Shown: piece by piece, positions 7,831 through 13,887 of the stretch
How the letters are laid out: every line of letters begins with the position of its first letter
Numbering within the stretch: position 1 is the first letter of the stretch
Assembly: GCA_025352435.1 (NCBI GenBank)
Contig: JANXTN010000309.1
Location: 1 to 18,236 of the forward strand
Direction of reading: 5' to 3'
DNA length: 18,236 bases
Origin: Ferruginibacter sp.
GTDB lineage: Bacteria; Bacteroidota; Bacteroidia; Chitinophagales; Chitinophagaceae
Program-made: the position numbers and the translations under genes
The notes under the pieces: model-generated
What the model saw: only the letters and a program-made list of their open reading frames with translations
Database searches by the model: none
Told to the model about the DNA's origin: nothing

Positions 7831-9213
7831 TTATAAAATGGTGCCTTTTAAAATAAATGCAGCAATGGTAAAATAAATTACCAACCCGGTAACATCCACA
7901 AGGGTGGCCACAAGCGGGGCCGATGAAGTGGCAGGATCTAATTTAAACTTCTTTAAAACTATCGGTATCATAGATCCGCTTAAGGTTCCCCACATTACAA
8001 TACCAATCAAAGAAAAGAAAATAGTGAGTGCCAGTAAAAAATAATGCGGGCCGTAGTTATAAAGGTGAAGGTTCTGCCATACTTCTATTCTTATAAAGCC
8101 AATGGTGCCCAAAATAAAACCAAGGGTTAATCCAGATAATATCTCTCTTCTCATTACAAACCACCAGTCTTTTATGGTAAGTTCTTTCAATGCCATTGCG
8201 CGGATAATGAGTGTTGCCGCCTGCGAGCCACTGTTACCGCCGCTGGAAATTATAAGCGGCACAAAGAGGGCTAATACAACAGCTTTAGAAATTTCAGCAT
8301 CAAAATATCCCATGGCAGTAGCAGTTAACATTTCGCCCACAAACAATACAATAAGCCATGTAGCACGTTTTTTTATAAGAGAGAAAAAACCTGTTTTTAC
8401 GTAGGGATAATCAAGCCCTTCCACACCCCCAAAGTTTTGAATTTCTTTTGTATCTCTTTGCTCAGCTGCATCCAAAACATCATCAACCGTTAGTACTCCC
8501 AATAAAATATTCTCAGCATTTGTTACCGGCAGTACTACTCTGTCGTATTCTTTAAATTTTTGCACAGCATCTTCTTTACTGTCAGTCATTTTTAGACTTA
8601 CACAAAACCCATCTAAAATTTCAGAAACCTTTTTTGACGGATCATTCAGTACAAATCTTCTTACGGGTATATCGTCTATTAATTTGCCCTCATTATCCAC
8701 CACATAAATTACGTTTGCAGTTTCTGTATCTTTTTGGTTTTTGCGTAAATGTTCTGTTGCTTCACCAACCGTAAGTGCAGTATCAATTGTAGCAAACTCT
8801 GTATTTACAAGCCTTGCTACGCTGTTATCCGGATAACCAAGTATATCGTGTACTGCATCTTTATTATTTTCATTTAAGAATTCTAGATAAGAAGATCTCT
8901 CAACACCTTTTAAAGTGGAATAAAAGGCAATGCGGTCATCAGAACTTAACTCGTTTAATATTACACCCGCTCTTACCTTTGATATAGTTTTTACAATTTT
9001 CTTTTGCAAGGCAGTATCTAAATAAGCAAACACCCTTATTTGTGTGTTGGTAGGTAAAGAGCTAAAAGCTTTGGTGGCACTGTCTGTGGGCACTGCACCC
9101 AGCATTTTTGCAACTTCTGTGGGATGCACATTTTTGTTGCCATTTCCAAAGTTTAAAAGACTGCTAAAATCTCCATTAATTATTTTTTTACTGATCTCTT
9201 TGAGGTTCATCAT
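7831..9213 (-). CDS. mgtE: magnesium transporter MgtE
   Basis: This 460-residue protein has the full MgtE layout and the usual length. The helical N domain covers about 28-130 (ELSSDDRIAFYSTL at 88-101), the CBS pair about 135-255 (LLGVLTVDDVLDA at 237-249), then a connecting helix and five transmembrane helices. The pore signature SGGNSGSQAATL is at 324-335. The conserved DPATSSAPLVATLVDVTGL segment (426-444) includes Asp440, which corresponds to the ion-selecting Asp432 of Thermus MgtE. The protein is a Mg2+-gated inner-membrane channel in which the N and CBS domains sense cytosolic Mg2+. Two adjacent ATG codons are available as start; the first is used here. It is the first gene of a probable operon with the porin (17 bases downstream) and CDF exporter. 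Its promoter region contains notable dyads. Confidence 0.95.
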   Translation of the reverse strand: MMNLKEISKKIINGDFSSLLNFGNGNKNVHPTEVAKMLGAVPTDSATKAFSSLPTNTQIRVFAYLDTALQKKIVKTISKVRAGVILNELSSDDRIAFYSTLKGVERSSYLEFLNENNKDAVHDILGYPDNSVARLVNTEFATIDTALTVGEATEHLRKNQKDTETANVIYVVDNEGKLIDDIPVRRFVLNDPSKKVSEILDGFCVSLKMTDSKEDAVQKFKEYDRVVLPVTNAENILLGVLTVDDVLDAAEQRDTKEIQNFGGVEGLDYPYVKTGFFSLIKKRATWLIVLFVGEMLTATAMGYFDAEISKAVVLALFVPLIISSGGNSGSQAATLIIRAMALKELTIKDWWFVMRREILSGLTLGFILGTIGFIRIEVWQNLHLYNYGPHYFLLALTIFFSLIGIVMWGTLSGSMIPIVLKKFKLDPATSSAPLVATLVDVTGLVIYFTIAAFILKGTIL

Positions 9214-9225
9214 AGCTAAAAAATT

Positions 9226-9280
9226 ATGTAGCTTTCTAATTGCAGCAAATGTATTAGAAACGCAACAGTATTAGCTACAT
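9226..9280. repeat. nested inverted repeat flanking the mgtE promoter box
   Basis: Two perfect dyads are nested. The inner arms TTTCTAAT (9233-9240) and ATTAGAAA (9253-9260) are 12 bases apart and bracket the -7 box. The outer arms ATGTAGC (9226-9232) and GCTACAT (9274-9280) enclose them; the outer left arm touches the inner left arm, while 13 bases separate the two right arms. The placement over the predicted start of transcription suggests an operator for a dimeric repressor of the mgtE operon. No regulator gene is visible nearby. Confidence 0.45.
9246..9253 (-). promoter_or_regulatory. -7 promoter box of the mgtE operon
   Basis: On the minus strand TACATTTG is an exact match to the Bacteroidota TAnnTTTG -7 element, 32 bases from the mgtE start codon. 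No good TTG lies 17-23 bases upstream (the nearest TTG is at 9 bases), so the -33 half is weak. Transcription would begin near 9240, leaving a leader of only about 27 bases, too short for an M-box type Mg2+ riboswitch. Confidence 0.5.
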
Positions 9281-9292
9281 TAATCTTACCAT

Positions 9293-9313
9293 GTTTGCAG
9301 TGTGGTTGCAAAC
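9293..9313. repeat. short inverted repeat upstream of mgtE
   Basis: GTTTGCA (9293-9299) and TGCAAAC (9307-9313) form a perfect 7-base dyad with a 7-base spacer. Measured from the predicted mgtE start site near 9240 it lies at about -53 to -73, a position suited to an activator site. It could also act on the divergent gene at 9635, but that start is over 300 bases away. Confidence 0.35.
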
Positions 9314-9634
9314 AAAGAGTTTTGGTTGGAAAAGGTATTCGCTTTAATGTTTCCAATGTGTAGGATAATTAAACCCAAAAGGAGAATAAAACCCAAGTGT
9401 TGATAGATGTTGAGATGGATGAACTTTATAATAAGGCGAAAAAGGTCATTCTTAAAAGTAGGATCAACCCTGCAACTTAGGAAATATTTTGACTGTTTAT
9501 ATATAATTAATAAATATAAATTATTAATTTATTTAATTTAAAATACTAGTTGTATTTTAGAGGTGCATTCAGCCAGAACCTGCCGCTTTTGTTGCTGATA
9601 AATTTCGTTTTTTTTACCTATAAATACATCTATC

Positions 9635-10375
9635 ATGAACAACAAATTTCACGTACAAAAGATGCTGCTGCTTCTTTTGCTGTTTATTCCTCTTGTAGGA
9701 ATATGCCAAACCAAAAATGTAATTTCCTATACAAGAGCATTCCCTAAAGTAGATAAGCTACCGGAATTTGAAAGGGCACTTGCTGCCCATGCACAAAAAT
9801 ACCATACCGGTGATGTTAGATGGCGGGTTTTTGCTATTCAATCCGGGCAAGACTTTGGTGGTTTTCATATAACTGAGGGACCCACAAGTTGGGATGCTGA
9901 AGACGCAAGAGGTGATCTTGGAAAAGAACATACCAATGACTGGAACAAAAATGTTGCAATCTATTTAACGGACCGAACTTCAGGTGGGTATTCTGTTTAT
10001 GTAGATTCGTTAAGTACAATTGCGCTTGGCGATTATTCTGATAAAATTCAAATTTCACATTGGTATCCTAAAGTAGGTTGGAATAATAAAACTGCTTCAT
10101 TGATACAAGGTTTAAAAACATCATGGAAAGCAGAGGGCTCAACAGTAGCTGTCTATACTGGCAATGGCTCTGGCCCTGCGCAGTACTTGCTTGTAACAAG
10201 ATATAAACAAGGGTTGAAAGAAAAAACCAACGGATACCGCAAACCTTTTGTGGACACTTACGAAGCTTTAAATGGAGGTGGCTCGTACGAGAATTATCTA
10301 AGTAATTTACGGATGTATGTAAACGAAATATGGAGCGAAATTTTGTTTTACAGAGCCGATTTAAGTTCGAAATAA
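9635..10375 (+). CDS. exported protein of unknown function with an internal duplication
   Basis: I do not recognise a named family for this 246-residue protein. It has a Sec signal peptide (hydrophobic run at about 10-23, probable cleavage before QTKNVIS). The cysteine at 24 follows Ile, so it is not a good lipobox. The mature part shows two related halves: ISYTRAFPKVDKLPEFERAL (30-49) is echoed by ISHWYPKVGWNNKTASLIQGL (140-160). Each half continues with an alpha-helix and strands ending in a hydrophobic run (FGGFHITEG; AQYLLVTRYKQG). This arrangement resembles two tandem dimeric alpha/beta-barrel (ferredoxin-like, ABM/NIPSNAP type) modules, an inference from pattern only. It is a single gene, divergent from mgtE and followed by a hairpin terminator. 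The ATG at 9635 gives the complete signal peptide. Confidence 0.8.
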   Translation: MNNKFHVQKMLLLLLLFIPLVGICQTKNVISYTRAFPKVDKLPEFERALAAHAQKYHTGDVRWRVFAIQSGQDFGGFHITEGPTSWDAEDARGDLGKEHTNDWNKNVAIYLTDRTSGGYSVYVDSLSTIALGDYSDKIQISHWYPKVGWNNKTASLIQGLKTSWKAEGSTVAVYTGNGSGPAQYLLVTRYKQGLKEKTNGYRKPFVDTYEALNGGGSYENYLSNLRMYVNEIWSEILFYRADLSSK

Positions 10376-10431
10376 ATGCTTTAAAAGATTATTAAACATT
10401 TCAAAGGATATATAGTTTACTTTAAAAACAG

Positions 10432-10470
10432 AAAAAACCGGAAGGCGTATAATTGCTTTACCGGTTTTTT
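10432..10470. terminator. bidirectional Rho-independent terminator
   Basis: The arms AAAAAACCGG (10432-10441) and CCGGTTTTTT (10461-10470) form a perfect 10-base stem, and the inner AGGC and GCTT can extend it. It ends in a T-run on both strands. It lies 56 bases from the end of each of the two convergent genes (stop ends 10375 and 10527), so it likely ends transcription of both. Confidence 0.85.
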
Positions 10471-10526
10471 AATTTTATTGAAGTGTCTTTTCTAATGCAC
10501 TCCAAAATATTCACTACAAATTTTGC

Positions 10527-11060
10527 TTAATGTAGTTTTCTCGAGTATTCATCAAGTCTTATAATTTTGCCTTTACTTATCTGAAAGTCATTAATAAATG
10601 CCGCTGAATCCTTAACGCCATTTTTTGTTTCCCAATACTCGTTGTACCATATAGTCACCCATTCTTGTTTTTTATCTTTTGAAATAACTGAGACCCAGTC
10701 ATCCATTTTTATATCTACTGATTTATAATTGCTCGCAATATCTGCAAGCATACTTCTAACCGAATCTCTGGACAAGGTTTTATCATAACCGTCCAATTGA
10801 AGACGGGCTGTATCACCAAAATAAGCTGCAGATTCATCTATTTTACCATCCGCCCATTTTTTTAAGGAACTTAATGCTATCATGATATTTGCATTAGAAC
10901 CTATTGCCCAGGTGTCAGGTGCAGTTATTGTGTAAGGGTACACCGGACTAGGCTGGCTCGTATCTGTGGTACTGGCAGTCGTTTTGTTTACTTCCTTGGA
11001 AGGATTGCTGCTGCACGATACAGCAATGCAAATTGTTAGAAACAATGCAATTTTTTTCAT
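10527..11060 (-). CDS. lipoprotein with an NTF2/SnoaL-like domain
   Basis: This 177-residue protein has a lipoprotein signal peptide with lipobox AVS-Cys16, followed by a Ser/Thr/Pro-rich linker (about 17-45). Residues 50-175 resemble the NTF2/SnoaL-like fold. The helix IMIALSSLKKWADGKIDESAAYFGDTARLQLDG is the usual opening, followed by a helix SVRSMLADIASNYKSVDIK, then strands with WVSVISK, EWVTIWYNEYWE and FINDFQISKGKIIRLDEY, the classical ending in which the chain reports on input and direction. Such domains form a cone-shaped pocket that may bind small molecules or be catalytic, so no specific function is assigned. It is a single gene, convergent with 9635-10375 and sharing its terminator. 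No match to a promoter consensus was found upstream. Confidence 0.78.
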   Translation of the reverse strand: MKKIALFLTICIAVSCSSNPSKEVNKTTASTTDTSQPSPVYPYTITAPDTWAIGSNANIMIALSSLKKWADGKIDESAAYFGDTARLQLDGYDKTLSRDSVRSMLADIASNYKSVDIKMDDWVSVISKDKKQEWVTIWYNEYWETKNGVKDSAAFINDFQISKGKIIRLDEYSRKLH

Positions 11061-11298
11061 GTTAGCATTTTTAAGTAAAAAGAATTGGTCTTTCTTTCTA
11101 TAAAATAAAAAGAGCTATAAATATATGTTTTTTTTAATTAATGTTACAGGTGGAGATCCTACATATAACTAGAGGGAGATTATAAATCTTTTTTGTTAAG
11201 AGATGCTATTATGGTTTGATTCTATGAAATGCACATACAAATGAAAAAAAATTTCCTAAGCAAGATGATATGAAGTGTCTTTTTATATGACTTAATGA

Positions 11299-12336
11299 TT
11301 AATTTTTTATGAAAATTGATTTTGGCAACATGGCATGTACGCCCACGTTACCATCTACCAACTGCGTAATGTTTACATCTACAGCCATACTGCAAAGCAT
11401 ATAGGCATCTGCCTGCGACATTGATTTTTCTTCCATAAGGTATTTAATCATTTCCCTTACTGCAATATGTGTGGCTGCATTTAAGTCTCTATCGCAACCC
11501 ATAGTAATAATGTGTGTTGTAGTTTCAGCCCTGGGCCATTCCTGCTTTTTTTGCTTGTGCACAATGAACTGTAATTTTCCAATTAATGAAGTTTCTATTG
11601 CAGTAATATCCACTTCGCCATTGCCCTGCGCTGCATGCCCATCACCAATTTCAAACAATGCTCCTTTTACAAAAACAGGAACAAAAAGTCTACTGCCCGC
11701 TACCAGTTCTTTATTATCTAAATTGCCTGCATTTTTCCATGGTGGTGCACTGTTCCATTTACCTACCTCTTTAGCAGGAGCTACGCCCATACTTCCAAAA
11801 AAAGGGCGTAAAGGAATCTGGATATTATTTCCAAAGCGACCAATCATTTTTTGCTTGTCAAGTGGAATGATGCTCGTCTTTCTTTCAAATATTTCGTCTG
11901 ATAAAAACCCACTTTGTCCAATAGCATTGTAGCCATAAGGGGTAGCTAGTTGAATAGAATCAAACAACACTTCCAGTACGTCTCCCGGCTCTGCTTCTTC
12001 AATATAGATAGGTCCCGTAAGCACATGCCCACCCGGCCCTTTTTCTTTTACCAATTGCACTTCCCGAAGTGCAGGCTCTATTTCCTTAGCAGGTAAGCCC
12101 GCAGCTTCCAGTCTTTCAGGTGTAGAAGTAATTAACGTATGTACCCTTACAAAATTACCTGAGTTTATACGCAATACAGGCTTGGCTTCTGACCAATAAT
12201 AACCTATCGCAACCGTGGTAACTGAGGGCTCTAAGATATAAGGGTTGGATGCAGTTCCTTTTTGCGCATGCGCAAATTGTACAACCAGTAGCAATGCAAA
12301 TAACGAAGTAAATTTAGTAACTGGCTTCTTGTTCAT
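11299..12336 (-). CDS. exported acetamidase/formamidase family protein
   Basis: This 345-residue protein belongs to the FmdA/AmdA family, metal-dependent amidases that release ammonia from formamide, acetamide and related short amides. Family stretches are clear: GPGGHVLTGPIYIEEAEPGD (100-119), IPLRPFFGSMGVAP (174-187), NKELVAGSRLFVPVFVKGAL (208-227), FEIGDGHAAQGNGEVDITAIE (228-248) and DGNVGVHAMLPKSIF (328-342). The conserved His and Asp of GDGHAAQGNGEV are retained. Unlike the cytoplasmic FmdA of other bacteria, it carries a Sec signal peptide (1-24, ending AHA before QKG), so it acts in the periplasm or outside. It starts 27 bases after the stop of the hydrolase gene, so the two form an operon. 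Its true amide substrate is not known. Confidence 0.9.
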   Translation of the reverse strand: MNKKPVTKFTSLFALLLVVQFAHAQKGTASNPYILEPSVTTVAIGYYWSEAKPVLRINSGNFVRVHTLITSTPERLEAAGLPAKEIEPALREVQLVKEKGPGGHVLTGPIYIEEAEPGDVLEVLFDSIQLATPYGYNAIGQSGFLSDEIFERKTSIIPLDKQKMIGRFGNNIQIPLRPFFGSMGVAPAKEVGKWNSAPPWKNAGNLDNKELVAGSRLFVPVFVKGALFEIGDGHAAQGNGEVDITAIETSLIGKLQFIVHKQKKQEWPRAETTTHIITMGCDRDLNAATHIAVREMIKYLMEEKSMSQADAYMLCSMAVDVNITQLVDGNVGVHAMLPKSIFIKN

Positions 12337-12363
12337 AGAGTTTATTTGATTGTTAGACTATAT

Positions 12364-13446
12364 TTATTGGGCCGACAGGGCCAAGAGTTGTTTTAAATAA
12401 TCGCCCCAGATAGTAGGATTTGAATGTGTGCCATGCCCCGAAGTTTTATCTGTGATGGGCAGTAAAATATATCGACCATTTTTTACCTTTTTAATTTCTC
12501 TATCCATCACTTTAAGTTCCGGTGGGTTAACCTGGTCGTCTGCAGAATTAACGGCAAACAGCAGTGCTTTTATTTTTGAAAGATGCGGCGATGGATCGTA
12601 ATTACGGGAAGCATCTAACTGGTAGATAAAATCGTTTGCATCTAAAGTTGCCGCATATCTGCCTTCCATGCTTGCTAACATTGAGTCTGCCATTGCACGT
12701 GTGGGCGCTTTTGCTTGCCATTGCAAAGGAGAACTCACCATAAAAATGAGAGAAGAAATAGCACCCGTTAATCCTACTTTAGGTTGCTGCTTATAAGAGC
12801 CCCCCTGCCATGCAGGATCTATTTCAATAAGGTTTATTGCCATCTTACGCAGCATGCGGTTTCTTCCCGCAATTTCTACAGGCAAGCTAGCTAGCGGCAT
12901 TAATGCATCCATAAAATCAGGATAAGTATAACCCCACTGCCATGTGTGCATACCACCCATTGATGTTCCCATTACCAATCTTAAATGGTTTATGCCTAAA
13001 TGCTGTGTGAGCAACAAGTAATCTGCTTTCACCATATCCGTATATGTATATTTAGGGAAAGCCATGTGCAAGCCATCACTGGGTTTGCTCGATTTACCAT
13101 GACCAATACCATCAGGTAAAATAATGAAATATTTATTGGCATCTAATAAGCCGCCGGTAACAAATAAATTTCCAGCAAAAAGATCGCTTAAAAAGCCCCT
13201 GCCGTTACCGGATGTGCCATGCATTACTAATACCGCATTATCAACTACGCCATTTTTATTGCGATGCGGTTGCCCAATTGAGGTGTAATGAATATTTAGC
13301 TGAGGTAACTTCTCCTTACTTTCAAAATCAAAATTAGAGAGAACAAAATCACCTTCAAACGGTGGAGGAAATTTTTGTTGTGCTTGGGTGCGAACAACTA
13401 AAAACAAACACAATAAAATAAAAAAAAAGTAATTTGACCTAAACAT
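12364..13446 (-). CDS. exported alpha/beta hydrolase, homoserine O-acetyltransferase-like
   Basis: This 360-residue protein has a Sec signal peptide (about 1-22, ending TQA before QQK) and an alpha/beta hydrolase fold like MetX. The oxyanion region is VLVMHGTSGNGRGF (72-85), the nucleophile elbow GTSMGGMH places Ser162, and probable partners are Asp304 (SADDQVNPPE) and His338 (TSGHGTHS). The MetX-like stretches LLDANKYFIILPDGIGHGKS and ARNRMLRKMAINLIEIDPAW-like region are also present (195-213). Being exported, it is unlikely to make O-acetylhomoserine, a cytoplasmic reaction; it more plausibly cleaves an ester, lactone or amide outside the cell. It is the first gene of an operon with the exported amidase. 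Its own promoter is not obvious. Hydrolase assignment is strong, substrate unknown. Confidence 0.88.
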   Translation of the reverse strand: MFRSNYFFFILLCLFLVVRTQAQQKFPPPFEGDFVLSNFDFESKEKLPQLNIHYTSIGQPHRNKNGVVDNAVLVMHGTSGNGRGFLSDLFAGNLFVTGGLLDANKYFIILPDGIGHGKSSKPSDGLHMAFPKYTYTDMVKADYLLLTQHLGINHLRLVMGTSMGGMHTWQWGYTYPDFMDALMPLASLPVEIAGRNRMLRKMAINLIEIDPAWQGGSYKQQPKVGLTGAISSLIFMVSSPLQWQAKAPTRAMADSMLASMEGRYAATLDANDFIYQLDASRNYDPSPHLSKIKALLFAVNSADDQVNPPELKVMDREIKKVKNGRYILLPITDKTSGHGTHSNPTIWGDYLKQLLALSAQ

Positions 13447-13562
13447 TTTTTCAATTGATCTTAAGTTTAAAAAAGGAAATATTTATGTAATGAAGATAAC
13501 AACAAAAAAGATAGAAAGGATTGTTCATGTAACCTAAAGCATTGGCTTTTTAAAAAAATATC

Positions 13563-13597
13563 AATAAAAAAAACCTCCGAAATTATGCGGAGGTTTT
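13563..13597 (-). terminator. Rho-independent terminator after the tRNA
   Basis: Arms AAAACCTCCG (13570-13579) and CGGAGGTTTT (13588-13597) form a perfect 10-base stem with an 8-base loop. On the minus strand it runs into a T-tract of eight, directly after the tRNA 3' end. Confidence 0.85.
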
Positions 13598-13598
13598 G

Positions 13599-13672
13599 TG
13601 GGCCCACTAGGATTTGAACCTAGGACCACCTGATTATGAGTCAGGTGCTCTAACCAACTGAGCTATAGGCCC
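13599..13672 (-). tRNA. tRNA with CAT anticodon, probably tRNA-Ile2 (lysidine type)
   Basis: The minus strand folds as a complete 74-base cloverleaf, with acceptor GGGCCTA/TGGGCCC, D-stem GCTC/GAGC, anticodon stem CCTGA/TCAGG with loop CTCATAA, and T-stem CTAGG/CCTAG with TTCAAAT loop. The discriminator base is A and no CCA is encoded. The anticodon CAT fits Met or the AUA-reading tRNA-Ile2 whose C is converted to lysidine by TilS. C4-G69 and C5-G68 pairs match known E. coli TilS recognition features, so Ile2 is favoured; elongator Met is the alternative. It is followed at once by a terminator, so it is a single-gene unit. Confidence 0.93.
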
Positions 13673-13815
13673 TTCATAATTAAGAAACAACAGGTAAAAA
13701 TCTATTACTTCTTTTATGAGGAGAGCAAAAATAAGAAATCTGACTTACAAACAGTCAAAGCTTTAAAATAATTAAAGTGTATAAAAATTAGTTCATTTTA
13801 ATTTACATGAGCTGC

Positions 13816-13843
13816 TTGGTTCAGTATTTAAAATGTAATTTTG
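13816..13843 (+). promoter_or_regulatory. promoter of the right SusCD operon
   Basis: TTG (13816-13818) and TAATTTTG (13836-13843) are 17 bases apart, an exact match to the Bacteroidota TTG-N17-23-TAnnTTTG pattern. The box ends 44 bases from the SusC start codon at 13888. Confidence 0.65.
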
Positions 13844-13887
13844 AACTAACGATTTCTTAACTACACCAACACATTAAACCTCTTTTT

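Larger units (their letters stand above)
9214..9634. other. divergent intergenic region upstream of mgtE and the exported protein gene
   Basis: This 421-base spacer separates two divergent genes. Its left part holds the mgtE promoter box and two dyads. The middle (about 9373-9480) contains a plus-strand open stretch of 35 codons ending at TAG 9478-9480, with a GTG at 9397 and ATG at 9415, whose translation (for example MDELYNKAKKVILKSR) is protein-like; it could be a gene remnant but nothing confirms this. The right part (9490-9545) is very AT-rich, as is common upstream of Bacteroidota promoters, though no clear TAnnTTTG box precedes 9635. Confidence 0.5.

Noticed and set aside
9214..9245. 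M-box or other Mg2+ riboswitch upstream of mgtE
   Set aside because: With the promoter box at 9246-9253 the leader would be about 27 bases, far too short for an M-box, and no such fold is seen.
13563..13672. tRNA as an integration site of a mobile element
   Set aside because: No integrase, no repeated tRNA end and no cargo genes are visible on either side within the window.
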